Of a stretch of DNA of 64,000 nt, positions 25,035 to 40,000 are shown piece after piece. The notes under the pieces are model-generated. The model was not told the origin of the DNA. It searched no databases and worked only from the letters and a program-made list of their open reading frames with translations. This DNA comes from Glandiceps talaboti (taxonomy: Eukaryota > Hemichordata > Enteropneusta > Spengelidae). Location: the NCBI RefSeq assembly GCF_964340395.1, contig NC_135552.1:13778694-13842693 (forward strand), in the 5' to 3' direction. Within the stretch, counting starts at the first letter, position 1; every line of letters starts with the position of its first letter. The translations under genes were made by a program, and so were the position numbers.

Positions 25035-28000
25035 CTCACTCAAAAGTAGTTATAAACATATCTTTTTTTATTTAAACTTTTACATACAATTCCTAAAAAC
25101 CCACATCAATTTTTGTTCTTGGTGACCGACATACACTGTACTTCGAGTATATACTTACAGTATCTGTTCAGTGCTCATTGTACAAAATCTCAACTGCCCA
25201 TGAGAAGGGGAGACATACCCCACATATCAAAATGTATAAAACTGGACCATACATGTGTAGCCTAGAGACTTATCACAGTTTCTTTAGCTATCTGAACCAT
25301 AGCTAGCCTTGAATACAATCCAAGGAAAGGTGAGAGCCCAAAATGCCCACACAGACTGGATTCTAGTTTTCACCATAGGTAGAGATGGTAAAACCACACT
25401 GAGTCTCTCACTAACGCTAGTGAGGAATCCATGGTATCCTATAACCTTGAAATAAATTACATTGAATTGCAGTCTACTTCTCTACCACATGTAACAGGAA
25501 ATCTAATACCTGTATATTTCTATACATATTTGTTTATCATTTTTGTAGTTAGTATCTAAATAAGTAATGCTGTCACAATACTGGTAGTACACGGATGGCT
25601 TTATTTTATACAGTATACTACGAGATGACTTGTATTTACACGTATGTTGGTTTATAAAGCATCTCATTGCAATTAGCCTGAATTCCATGTTGTCATGTTT
25701 TAATAGTACAATTCTCTACTAGTTACATGTAGCATGGATCTGTCATGACTTCTAAATTTCTAATTCTACATGAAATTATCATACAAATAACAGACTTAAG
25801 CATGGATAGTTTAAGTTTTATCACATCTTTTTCAAAAATATTTTTATATTTTTATTTTTTATTATTAGGTCCAAAAAAATTGTGTGTTTCTGATTACGCT
25901 CAATTTTAGAACAGGTGGGGTAGGAAGATTTTTTATTTAATTTTTTTTTTTAATGTGTAGTCTCTAGTTCAGATAGTTATGTTTTCCGTTGATTTCCATA
26001 TCGTCTCTGTGTTAATGTTATTGGTTTCTTTCCATCATGATGTACATGTACTGTATTACAGATCGGAAGAACAGTTTTATATATTGCTTTTTTCAAGTTG
26101 AAGTGAGTTATGTCAGTAGGGTCGGCAGTGAAAAACTAGGTGGGGGTCGAGTAAATGGAACCAAACAATTTTTTGGGGCCTTATAATAATAATAATAATA
26201 ATAATAACAATTTTTTTTTTTTTTTTTGGGGGGGGGGGATGAGTCGTCGTTATGTTATTTCCAATCAACTTACATACATATTGTACATGTAGGTGTCTGA
26301 ATTATGGGTTTTTGTTTGAAAGTCTAGGTTTACCCTATATAAGCTGTCTAATCTAGTAATACTTTATATACTTGTATATTGACGGGTTATATTCACCATA
26401 CCAATAATACTATAATTACAGGTATCAAAGACAACACTATGACTTTGGTATAAATCCACTAGCTTTCAAAGGAAGGCCTGTACTCCCCCAGCCATTGAAT
26501 AGTATGGTTTCTACATCATGTTCGGTCAAATTGTGCTGTTTCTAGATCCCAACACACTGTATGTTATTTATAGAACACCATACATGCATGTTTGGAATTA
26601 ATTGCACAAAGCAATTATTTTAGTGTGTGCCCCCGTACCTGTTCCAATATACATGTACAATGAACAATAGTTGTGTGTTACACTGTGTTTGTTTTTTCTT
26701 CATCATGCATGGACAAATTTATGCTACAACATCACCACGAACCTACAGCAAGGAGGTACGCTGGTGATGAAAATAAAATGTCACTATGTGTTATGAAAGA
26801 TCACAAGAGCTACATCTACTAATCAGATCGATAAAATGAAAATTTCTATTCACAGACTCAAAACATTTTCTGGGCATGAATTCTCAAACTTTTTACCTGC
26901 GTTTCATCAGCAACATCAGGGAAAGTGTGCCCACTAAGCCAATTTGACGTGCCACTGACACACACAATTTCTAGCGATGGACCAAATTTGGCGTTCCCTA
27001 TCTCTTACTATGTGGTGACTCACAAGAAATGCCAGTTTTTATCATTTTGATTCACAACAACAAGATTTGGCTATCATTAGAGGGTACACTGATCAGGGGT
27101 GTGGCTGTTGGCTGGAATTTAGATTGAGCCTCATCTGGTGGATTTTTATGGCCTCTGATATGTTTTCATTTAAATGTTTGTGTAATAGGTATTCTCACAC
27201 TTTATCATACTCGGTTTAAAGTGGCTGTATGGATGGGGGATCGGGTATTTATTTTGAATTTTGAATTTATGAAACAATTCTATCATGGCTTCCTACTTGA
27301 AAAATCAAAGCGAGACAACATTGACTGAGACTGTGTTTGTAACTCAATACATTGCAAAAAATTTAAAAAAAATATGTGTACAAAGTTTGTTATTCTACAT
27401 ACAATAACAAGCATTTTACACATTTATTAATCTTTTGTAATGTATTGAGTTAGAAACAAGGACTTGACATACGTTGTTTCATATTGACTTTTCATGCCGG
27501 AAGCCATAATAAATTAAATTAAAATAAATACCAAATCCTCATCCATATGGCCACTTTAACTCTAAAAATATGCTGACATGCATTTCCAGTAAATGTCACT
27601 AAATTTCTTCCTATGGTTATACAGCCTTAACAAAGTTTCATGAACTTGATTACCACTCACTATTTTTAAACTAAACTGCATTTATTTTTCTAATAAGTAG
27701 GAAATATTGATTCTGTGAATATGCAGTTGGGAAAATAGTTTGGCAATTACATGCAATTAAACTGAAAATTAAACTAACTGCACAGATGGCAGGAGAGGAA
27801 CACTGACTCCACCTAGCCTTCTGGCAAATACACTAACAACGGGATATCATAAAATGTATGTTTATGCGTGTATACAATCACATCAAAATTTTGCTGACTA
27901 GCAGAAATACCACAACATAAGACAATAAATCCAAACTGTAAACTCTATCACAATATTACTTGTGTCATCAGTGTCTCCCCCCCCCCCAATTTGTTTTTTT

Positions 28001-31000
28001 TCATAGCATATTTTCTAATTTGCATACGAGTATATCCTTTATGTATATTAGTCTCTATTGTTTAGATCAAAATATAGGATACTGTACATGTCAATCTCTC
28101 CTATAAAACTTACTAAAGTGAACACAGTGACACTGTTATGTTCTTTGTAATTTACACATGATTTATTAGTGATAGGGAAATTAGTCTGGCTGGTTAATTT
28201 CAAAAATTTTCATATACCAACACCATTATCCTTTACGAGGAACTATTTATAGGCCGAGAGTTGTAACAGCAAATCTACATGTACATACATGTTAATAGAT
28301 ACAGTTTTGTCCAATTTTTTTTTTTGAGTACGAACAAAGGTTCCTGGTAGAGAGAAGATTTTAAACACCTCTCATCGCATAAAACTTGGCTCTAATATCT
28401 CGTACAAGTAGTCTTTGGTAGCGCAGTGACTACGTCAACAACTTAGTTGAGTTCCTGACACAGTTTATCATGGCTTCCAATTACCATGATGATTGAATGT
28501 AACAGGAAACTGTCAATTTTACCAGATTTCCCCCACTCTGTTATTACATGTTTCTAAAAGCTTCAAAGAATAACAGTGACCTTCTTATCAGCCTCTTACA
28601 CTCCTAAACATGTTATTTGTAAGTGTAATTAAAGTTATGTCAAATAAGTGTTACATTACATAATGGTGTATACTTTACTAGTAAATATTTCACTCATAAA
28701 TGTCTGGAACTTTGAAATTTGCTGATGAGAAGCATAGCGATTAGTCTTGTATAGTAAGACCCGGATCCACAGGCACTCGAATCAATATGTAGGATTTTTT
28801 AAAAAATGTACAGTGAATAAGAGAAGGTACGAAGGTATTTGACATTTGAACTGCAGACCCTCATTAGCATATACTTGTGGCTTCTGATTGGATGACAGAG
28901 CAGCCGGCCGTACGATTTGAAATCAAAATAGAGACCATTTTTAGTGCAAAGTATGCAGCGATGGCAACAACAAGTTATTGTTTAGTACCTTTTAGCTATT
29001 CATTAGCTAGATTATTACTTTATATAACATTTTTTGAGATGAAATGTCGTAATCCAGGACGTCCAGCGTTATATTAATGAGGGTGTAATCGGGGTCAGCA
29101 GTTCAAATGTTGAGTACCTTCGTACCATCTCTTTGCTATACATTTTTCTTCCAAATCATACAGATTGATTCAAGTGCCTGTGTCCGGATCTGTGCTTGGA
29201 AGGTTGCAGAATGACAGCCAAAGATGATTATGTCCACCGTCGGTTGCCGAATCTCAAAAGAAAACCTTATGGTCTAGAAGCAAGACTATGTAGTGGTACA
29301 TTTATGATACTCACAAGAAATTGTTTTTTTTCTTTATTCTGTTGTGAGCTGTAAACTATATGTATTCTTTGAGAACTAATAAATGAATAATTAATAATAT
29401 TATTAATTACAATGGTACATTTTTGTAATGGTACGCTCTGTTAAAGCAAATCTATAATCTTTTTTTTTAATCCGCAGTTGAAAGTGCTTGGTACACATGA
29501 AACCTAATGAAACCATACTACTGTAAGCTTAATGTTAATGCGTGTCATCAATGGCACAGTTTTGATGATAGTAAGGCAAATCAAGGTGGTTTATACCTCC
29601 ATGGCCTGATCTTCTGACAATGTTGATGGGCATGATGTTTTTTTTATTCTCAGTACCTGAAATAGCATTTTACCTCATGCTAGAGGGTCAAAATAGAACA
29701 AGAAGGTTGATTTATTCTCACGTGCACCCATAGTAATGCATGTGAAGTGCATGGAGTTGAAGTTATGGTGTCGACCAGGATATCGAATTTTCATTATGTT
29801 TATGATGCACCTAGGCAGTAATATTCTTTTTCAGGTACAGAGAATTCTACATGTATGTATTCTAACTATGATGTCAAATTATTTACTAACCAAGTGACTA
29901 GTTCTGGTCTTTCTACATTGTATCTACAGCTATCTGAACCAATGAGCTTGACATTTTAGACCATGTTAGATCATGTCTGCATACCAGGTTTGTATTCTAC
30001 CAATAGCAAGTATGGGGTATCATGCTTTGACAGTAAGGAGAATACTACAGGTAGTTAACAGGAAGCAAAAATTACCCCCCAAATGTATCAACTAATCATG
30101 GTGAGGGCTCTGGCCATTACACAGCATCCTTGTACATTTTATGACGTGTTGACTCACAGTACCCTGGGTATGACCTTTTGACCTCTCCATCCATAGTGAA
30201 TAACAAGGTGTAGACAAGCATACCACCCAGGACATGATTTATTGTCCTACTAACTAGGTGTAATAATGTGAACCACTTTCCCACTTACTACATGCTGGTA
30301 CTCTACCCATGACCTGTCTCTCAACTATACCACAACACTTATGACTTGCCACTAAAAGTCTCACAAAATACACATCTTCATGAACTTTTGAACTACCAGT
30401 TTTTCAAAATTTGCAAAGAGTATTGTGTATTTCGACGGCAATAACCTGTCTAAGTTCACTCTTCCAGTAGTTCAATTAGTGTTCCATCAGCAGTGAATAT
30501 CACTGGACATAGGAAATTAACAATACATAATAGCCAAGTGGACATGTTATCCTATTCAACTGTCTTGCTACATGACAATGCAACGGTCAATAGAATTTAC
30601 TTAATGCATTAAAAGCCTGCCAAGAGGGAACTATTGATTTTCAGACATGGCAGGAATAAATCAACTCTTAATAACTGCATCAAAAGCGGACCTTGTAATG
30701 TTTTACAACTATGTTATAAATCTTACGTTTCTTTGCTCAGTTCTCCTGGCGCTTGCCTTCTTACAACACGCTATCTTCCCATATGACGTGTTGCCATTCC
30801 TACATCAAACTGAGACTTGTTGAGATTATTTCCTCTGTATAATGAGATTGGGATTACACACTTAAGTGCACCAGTGGATTGATATGTATTTATTCTTTTC
30901 CCTAAAGGAAGTGACTGACTATGTTGTGGATGATAATCATTTTCAAGGCTACACTATTTACCTTTGTACAGGTGTGCACTATCTACTTTACCTATGGACT

Positions 31001-34000
31001 GAATTCTGTCATGGCTTGCACATTGATTACTTCGTAAATGTTCTGTTCTGTTCTGTTCTACAGTAAAGCATGGAATCTTTGCCATTTAAATGCTGCCCTG
31101 TTGTACAGTACACCGGGGCAGTTTACAATCCATACAATCTGGTTCTGCAGTATACCGAGGTAGCAGTTTGGGTTCTACAATATATCACATGTAGCATTGC
31201 CATTTGTAGCCTGGAATCTATGCGGTTCTGTGTTACAGTATTATGATGGCTATAGTAAATTGCAGACTTGGATCTATTCCATTTTTTTACAGTATGGTGA
31301 AACTATTTGTGGCATCCATGCTTTTCTGTTCTACAGTATATCATGGCTCTTCATAGCATGAATCCATGTTGTCTGTGGAATCTATCTTTTTTAAGTTATA
31401 CGATACAGATATTAAATTCATGCTGTCCTGCTAAATGAAAGACAGCAGGTGAGCACAGAAAAGCATGGATTTGTTACTAACTGCTACATACAAATGGACC
31501 AAAACTGCACCAAAACAGTCGATCACACCCACACAATGAATCAAAGAAAGTCAGTCATTCTTACGTTGAGTAATTTGCACAGCACGTCTATTCTAAGAAA
31601 GAAATGGCTGACTGCAGGACAAGGTCGCTACTCAAAAAACAAGATGGAGTGAATTAAAATAGTATGGAAGGCTTGAAATGGTCAGACTAAGAGATTCTTC
31701 AGGTCAAGTGTTTATTTTTAAGAAAAGAAATCTGTATTTGGTGTGACAGTTTGGGTATCCTTTGAACTGAGAGACCATTATATGATTAGCACATAGCTAT
31801 TTCAAGTACTGGACACATGGCTATTGTGTTCTCTTCACACAACGACACCATTACAGAGGCAGTCGTGAAAATTACAGTCAACTGTAGGCTGCCTACTTTT
31901 TCTCAACATTACACTGAGCAGAAGATGTGACATTGAGAGAGAAAGGATTTCCAGACAGATCTGCCACTTCACAGACTGTCTGTCGTGAAAATTAGTCGGC
32001 TGACAACTTTTTCTCTACGTTATTTACACTTTTAAAGCAGAATTGACACGAAGAAAAGAAAAGATTTCCAGGCCATGGCTGTGTATGAGTGTAGTCTTCA
32101 GGACAACTGCAGAATGATTTACTTCATGTTTGATATTTTCCTGTTTTCAGCATTAAGTACAAGTATAAATTAGTATACCCTAACATTGTGACATTCGACA
32201 TCTTTCATACGACATTTCCCTTTGCAGCTGGAAAATCACCAGGGACGGCATTTGTGAAATATCACAGTAATCTTACAAAAACATTTAAATGTCAATGCGT
32301 CAATCCAGTGCCTCACTGCAGGCAAAATCCACCATTCTGTTGAATTGGACCAAGTTGCCATGGCAACAAAGGAGTGCTGCTAGGTAACTGACTGATCAAG
32401 TGAAATGATATGGTACACTGTAGTGTCGGTATTGTATAGATGACTACTTTCCTATTCAGTGAACTTTCAAGAAATATACGCGTAGAGCCTACAAACCAAT
32501 CAGTAAAATCTTCATCTGAATAGTACAGATAGCTAATTTGTGCAAGACCCTGAGGTGAATTTATCTGATTTCATAGAAATATAGCATAAACCCTTTTTTT
32601 TTGAGAAACACTGATTGTTAACCAAAATCTTAAATGAATGAGAACAAATTAATTCTAACTACTTCTCAAAAAAAAGAGAGAGATACATGTACCTCTTATT
32701 CCAACTATTTCTCAAACTAAAAAAGACACTGCTTTCTTATTTCTACATTGACGAAATATTCAATGTTGAAAACTGCTTATATTCATGCTGCACATCATTG
32801 ATATTCTGAAAGCGAATCTTGCATGTATAGCCCTGGGTTGTCTCAAATGCTTTGCTTGTATCTGAACCAGGAAAAAGACTGTTAAAGTGGGCACTTACCG
32901 GTACTTCAGCATATTTCAATTCTATCCCCTACCCTAAAATCAATTTATCTATATCTGCATTATACGTGTCGATGAAAGGCTACTTTTTTTTTAAAATGAT
33001 GTCAGATTTGTAAAACTAGGAATAATGACAGGAATTGAATCACTGAGTGAGAATATATAATGACACAAAAGAGTGCTGGCTATATTAAACTAAGGTAGAA
33101 AACAAATTCTGTCATTTTCAATTTATCACCTTTTACTTCCTGAACACTTTGGCCTGAGATTAGTCAGTCAGTCAGTCGTCATTGACCATTTTCGATCATG
33201 GCTGACCCTCTTCACAAAATGGTCACACCAACTAGTTAGATTTAGTGCCCTGACAAGTCAGACAGGTATCAGTTTGGTGTTGTTTATGAGAGAAAACATA
33301 TATGGAATGAGGGCAGGCAGGGAGGGTGGTGGTAGCTTATCTCCCTCTACCTTACATAATACTCTTCCAATACCAGGTAAGTAATTCCCCTATCGTTCAT
33401 ATTTGGCAAGGTTCAACTCGGTGATCAACTTCCCGTTCGTTAATTTTGAGTAAATGGAAAATCATGTCTACTACAATGTGATGTCCTCGTATACCTTGGG
33501 GGCAGATGTACACTGGATTTACACCATAAAAAACAATACTTCAACATCTAAAAACATCCATACCCTGTGGCATGGTCACTTCCTAGACAACACAGCACAG
33601 TAACAAGCAGTAGAAACAATGGCTTGTATTCATTGTTCGAAAGAATTCCTCTAGTTACACACTTGACAGACTGCTCAATGTATGCGGAAATAACATCCAC
33701 TGTCCAGTTCTGTGGAGGTGTTGTTTTACAACCACACCCAGGTAAACTCAAACCTAAGCGAGTATTCTTTTCGTGGGAAACTACGAAACAGCAGTGATAA
33801 TTTCCCATTCTTTGTACAAATCATTCAATTATATTTCCTAATGGTTGGTATCAGGGGATTTAGACCTCTCATAGAAATGACTATGCCTTGGGGCTGTCAA
33901 CGGTTACATCATGGTACACCACCTTGAATGATGTTTTGTGTGTAGGTATTCTACTGTATTTTTTTCAGTCAGTCACATACATTGATACAAGAGGTCACTT

Positions 34001-37000
34001 CAGAACAACTGCTGAGTACACCCAACCTGCACATTGGATAAGGATCGTAGAGCAAGTCCCACCCACTCCTCTCTCAGTTCATGAGAAAATGAGTGTTTCA
34101 CTGAATTACAAGTTTTTAGGAGCTCTGAGCTGAAATACTTCATCGAACTCAAACTCAAAGAATGCCATTCATTAGACTCTTCTGAAATTCAGATTTATGT
34201 GACTTGTTCTAGTTGGTCTCTGGAGGGCACAAAGAAAAGAAAGGTCACAATTTGAATTGTTGCATGGCATGGAGCCCACATACCACTACCGCTGTCTACA
34301 CAATACAGTACACACCTGAAAACCAGTCGCCATGGTCAAGGGGGTGTGGCTTACAGTCAGAGAACAAAATCTTTACCCAGTCCATGAATATTGCCCCGAT
34401 CATTGTAGTTTGAACATACTGTGTAAGCATAGTAAAGTTGACACAGATACTTCAAAAGCATATTTTGGACAACATAAATTTAGAACATGCAGAAAATTTT
34501 ACGTATACATTTTGTACCTAGCACACTAGACTGTGTGATATGACAACAATGGAATTTTCAGAAATCCACACACCATTGCACAGGAATACCTTAATAGTCA
34601 TTAAATTGTGGCTAAAAGACTCTTTGTGATCAAGTGCGAGATCAAACACTACTAGCAATACAAACCTCGGATCATAGCAATAATGCTAACGTTTGTTAGG
34701 TATCAATACATGACAATGTCACTAATAAACCATGTTTGCAGTTGATCTCATTTCAGGAGATCTACCCTGTATCAGTTCTATAGCCCAGAGACTTGGCTAT
34801 CTGGCTTGAAAATACTGTTGGCCAGAATAATGCTTCCAGACAGCCAAGTCTCTGGACTGTCAGTGCTACATTGTACGCCTCTCATAAACTGATCAAAACT
34901 ATACGCATATTTAATGAATTCCTTACACATGTCTATCTAGCCATCACATTTTCTGATTTCTTCTACAAGCACTTGTAATTTGTCCAATACATACCCTGTA
35001 TACTATACTATACTATACTATACTATACTATACTATACTATACTATACTATACTATACTATACTATACGAGTTGCTTTCTGTGTTGCCAGCAGCACATAA
35101 ACTGTTACCCTCCTGACCCTGGTATTTTAATGGTTACAAAACACAAATGATGTACATTAAGGTAGTAATACTAGTTTTAATCCTCTTCATCATATGCTTC
35201 ACTAACTAAGGGGTCAACCTAGTGAATCTACATTTGCTTTGGAAATTTCCCTCCCTACACAGTAAGACATCGTTCCACATAATTGATTTGCTGGTCTGAC
35301 CTTCCTGTTGCTACAGGCAATGGTAATATCCATACAGGTCACAAACCACCTGTTCCTGTAGTACACATATAGGGGTGGTAGAGCTAATTTTTGTAGGTTC
35401 AATCAATGACCTGTGGACCTTAGAAGTTAGGGGTCACAAAACTATGACTACCCTCTAACATATTCAGGGTTTCTGCTAAAATTGGTATAGAGGTAAAATC
35501 TATATCTGGGTTCCCCAGTCACCATGGTTTCCCAACAAAATTAAGTACAATGTATGGGAGAATATGCAAGTTTAACCAGGTTTCCCTCTCTGATACTGAT
35601 GATCACAATGTCAGCACAAAACACTGATATAGCTAGATACCTTTGACAATTTTATCCATAACTTCATATACATGTAGCGTGTCACGTTATCAATTTCAAG
35701 ACATTTCGTCCCATGGTCATCTACAAGACTTTGACCAAGTTAGCTAATCATCAACAGATTCAGATCATTCACACATCACCAAAAGTAGGCACCTAGCATT
35801 ATTTCTAAATCACCAAACCCTTGTATTTTCCGTAATTAATACCCCAGCTATCAGGTTGAGATCTCCATTCCTACATGTACTTTATCATAGTAACTAACCA
35901 CATGTTTGCATCTCCAAGTGTGATGATCTCAATACATTAATTGAGGTCAGAATGCCTTACATGTACACACAAGCCATGTGTTCATGGATGATGACTGAAC
36001 TGTGTGCCTTGACACTTTATCTAAGTCCAATGTACTACGACTAGATGTGTAGGCGGTCAAAGAGATATCAGATTTAGGGCAAGAAATATAGACTGGGTGG
36101 GTCACCATATTTTATATCCTGATTGCTGGGCACCATGGTGACCATACATGTATATGATGATAAACATGTTACAATAATGTATCCTAGAATCTTACCTGGG
36201 ATTTGACAGGTTCTTGTTTAACTTCTTGTACAACAGGTGGAGTTGGTTTTGGTTCTTCAACCTTTGGTGGTTCTGGTTCAGGTTCGGGTACAGGTTCTGG
36301 CTCTGGTTCTTTGGCTGGCTCTTGTTGTGGTTCTGGTTCTGGTTCTGGTTGTGGTTCCGGTTCTGGTTCTGCTTGTTGTTCAGGTTCAGGTTCAGGCTCC
36401 GGCTCAGGCTCAAGCTCTCTAACTGGTTCTGGTTCCGGCTCTGGTACTGGCATAACCCTCGGTGCAGGTACTGGTGCTTCAACATCAGGTTCCACATCAT
36501 TTGGCAGCTCGGCCTCTACCACTGGCTCTGGCTCGGGTTCAGCTGGTGATGGCGCTTCCTCTGGTTCTGCATTTTCATTATTGATATGCACATCAGCTGC
36601 AGCAGTTTCTTCTTCCCTAACTTCACCATTAATTTCTGCTGTTACTGTTGTTTGTATAACTTCTGTTTCATTTACTTCATTTTCAGTCTCTGCTGTGCCA
36701 TTCACAACTTCTTCGTTGTTTTTTTCATATCCTACGACCAAATCGGGTTTGATAGTGACTCCTTTCTTTTTATAATAGTCATCTGTGGATCTATCAGCTA
36801 CTAAAAGGGATGTTTCATTACCACCTGCTTTAATCCTGGCCACTACTTGTGAATGATTTTCTCTTTCGATGTTGACGCCATTGACTTCAATGACCCGATC
36901 CCCTGCCTTCAACCCTGCTTCTTCAGCTGGGGAATCTGTTTTACATAAGATAAAAACAATGTTCCAAATCATAATCTGATAGAAAACCATTTTTGCTGCT

Positions 37001-40000
37001 CAATAAACAGCTACATCTTAAACTGACCTCTTTCTAACACTGATTGTACAAACCCAGAGACTTGTCATTGGCCCTCTTATCTACTAATGATCGTAAGAAA
37101 GCCAACGACAAGTCTCCGAGCTAGGTCCTAGCTCAGAGCTAAGGTGTGTGCATATTACATGTAGGTAGTCCTGCTTGCAGATATACAATGTAGTAGAGAG
37201 AGGTCCTAGCTCAGAGCTAAGGTGTGTACATAATTACGCAGTCCTGCTTGCAGATATAGTAGAGAGAGGTCCTAGCTCAGAGCTAAGGTGTGTACATAAT
37301 TACGCAGTCCTGCTTGCAGATATAGTAGAGAGAGGTCCTAGCTCAGGGCTAAGGTGTGTACATAATTACGCAGTCCTGCTTGCAGATATAGTAGAGAGAG
37401 GTCCTAGCTCAGAGCTAAGGTGTGTAAATAATTACGCAGGCCTGCTTGCAGATATAGTAGAGAGAGGTCCTAGCTCAGAGCTAAGGTGTGTACATAATTA
37501 CGCAGTCCTGCTTGCAGATATAGTAGAGAGAGGTCCTAGCTCAGAGCTAAGGTGTGTACATAATTACGCAGGCCTGCTTGCAGATATAGTAGAGAGAGGT
37601 CCTAGCTCAGAGCTAAGGTGTGTACATAATTACGCAGTCCTGCTTGCAGATATAGTAGAGAGAGGTCCTAGCTCAGAGCTAAGAGCTAAGGTGTGTACAT
37701 AATTAGGTAGTCCTGCTTGCAGACAGAGTAAGTTGAGGCTTGATTCTGACAATGTTCCTTTCCTTCTTGATAGGGTCACTGTTAGGAATCAGCTCAGGAT
37801 CAAGTCCCATACCTTGTCAACAAGCAGCACTAATACTTCGGCAGATGTTTAGTGGAATAAACATACAATTAGTTCAGAGGCACAGGCAGCTTTGAATCTC
37901 TTCTCAGAGAAATATCTTTGAAATTGAAGCCAGGAATAGCGTCTAGACTAGTGTACAATTCACAATTATCATTCAAATGTGGAATTGGGTGTAGTTTACA
38001 TTTATACATAACAATTAACATAAATGATACAGAACAAATCTTTCTATACATATTATGTTTACTGATGAAATGTTTGAAACATGTCAACACATGTAAATTA
38101 AAGAACTGAATTATACAGGTATTTCATATTGATAATGATTGGCATTATGACGGATACAGAATATTACACCTATATATATTACATGAATGTTTTGTGGCCA
38201 ACACAAATACGCATTTGGCTCTCCTATGATGTCATGTTTTCAAGGACAAATTTTAAGTGGGCAAGTAGAGATATATTCAATTTTCATTTATTAGGCAGCA
38301 CTCTGCACTGCATTGTCTGAACTGTCTGTATGGTATATTACATGGTAAAATGAAATATCAGTGTTTGTGGCCTATATTGTACATCACAATACATGTACAT
38401 GTAAGAGTGGAAAAAGGCTTGTTTTCTGTTCTTGTATACAGATAAACAAATGCAATCACATTAATTCCCTTTTTCTTGGCTTGCCATGATACTGGCTTAG
38501 TTACTGGATTCTTTCAGTCTTATCTGGTAAAGTACATGTATAATACAAGTACAACTGTATACAGTATGTATAGAATCTACATGAGTTTCAATCTCTTTTC
38601 CCGGGAAACATATACAATGTACAAGAAGCAATCAATTCACAAAAAATCCCTCATAACATGATTCAACCTGAGAACTACTGATTGTCCAGTTATCAAGTAT
38701 TGCTGTAAAGGTGAAAGGTCACTACAGCTATACCTTGCTTTACACAAAGACGCTGATTCCCAAGGTTACTGTTCTGAGAGTTTTTTATGATGCATATAAG
38801 AACAAAGTCAATATCATAATTGCAGTGGTTTTATGACACTCCAAGTTAAGGCAAACATTGATGATAGTTTAAACACTGCACTTCTACTGTACATTTCTCA
38901 GAAATTACACTAGTAAAATGATAAAATAGACCATATACATTTGTACATGTATAACTTTTATTGTAGACATACTATTTACTGAAGTACATGACTACATGTA
39001 CAGACTATAAATTACTCTTTCAGTAGCTATGGAAATTCTAGTTTCATCAAACCATCATTCCAAAACTTTCTATATCCATTTTTCTATTAATCTGTCAGAA
39101 GGGATTAGGGGATGGAGTTATGGAGGGGTGGAGCTATGGAGGGGTGGGGGTGGGGGGTGATTGTACATTGTGTGTTTACAAAGCCAACAGTACTAAAGCC
39201 TGGTAAGAGGCACAGTGAACATTCAGTTGCAAAATTAGAGGGCTCGTGTTGCTTCATTTTGACTTAGTAAGTCTATATATTCTGTTAAAGAAAATGTGTG
39301 GGGTCAAAAGTCAGTAACCTGCCTCCACCAATGTTCAAAGGTGACAATACTTTTATTAGCTCAAACAATGTCCTTCAAACAGCCAGAAAGGGAACAAATA
39401 TTGATTGATGTAACAATATACTACTGTAAGTATATAAAGCAAACATTGGAAAGACAAAAGTTTTACATGTAAACCACTCCCCTTGATACTGCTCTGAAGT
39501 ATTACTCACGGAATCACAATTAAAAGTTGAATACCACAACTGAAAATATTCATGAGTGTATACAAAGTAGGAGATACTTTTTGGAATAAAAAGTTCTGGT
39601 AAGATGGCAAGAATTGTAATGAAATCATTGATATAACATTAGGTTACCAAGAAATGAAATATTGAAACAGTAATGAGTTACAAAAACATTTGACCTCTCG
39701 GCAACCCCACTTATTTTCAATAACTTTTTCTGCTACCAGTATTTTGAAGTGCATGTATTTTTTTTTAAACCCCACTCTCATAACTTGCTAGCGACAGACA
39801 TCACAAATCTAAATACCATTATGTCATACATGATTGCTGCCAAGTATTTGTAAATTACTGCATAACTGACCCAAGATTTGTAATAGTGGACTCCACCCAT
39901 TCACACCCATGTTAATGTATTTTCTTGGGCAATTACTCACAATGTGTGAAGGGTAAACATTCCTTTGGGGACTCACGATCACGATTGTAATAACTTAAAA

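Larger units (their letters stand above)
16034..36195 (-). other. NHERF intron 2 (20.2 kb)
   Basis: Lies between phase-0 exon ends, so a phase-0 exon could in principle be skipped in this model. I saw no conserved coding stretch and no second PDZ. It is filled with MITEs, imperfect duplications and microsatellites listed separately. The remaining unlisted DNA (for example 20.1-23.9, 25.1-26.9 and 29.2-31.0 kb) shows nothing I recognise. Confidence 0.7.

Noticed and set aside
28877-29077. 66-residue frame
   Set aside because: Lies wholly within the palindromic family C element; no transposase motif.
33548-33808. 86-residue minus-strand frame as a possible missing NHERF exon
   Set aside because: It lacks PDZ features, and no phase-0 acceptor/donor pair would join it to the neighbouring exons in frame with NHERF-like sequence.
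36203-36775. 190-residue Gly-Ser open frame on the plus strand
   Set aside because: It is the exact antisense shadow of the Glu-Pro tract in NHERF exon 2.
37175-37702. 175-residue frame with a 22-residue repeat
   Set aside because: Arises because the satellite unit is 66 bp, divisible by three. It starts and ends with the array, lies in an intron, and resembles no protein.
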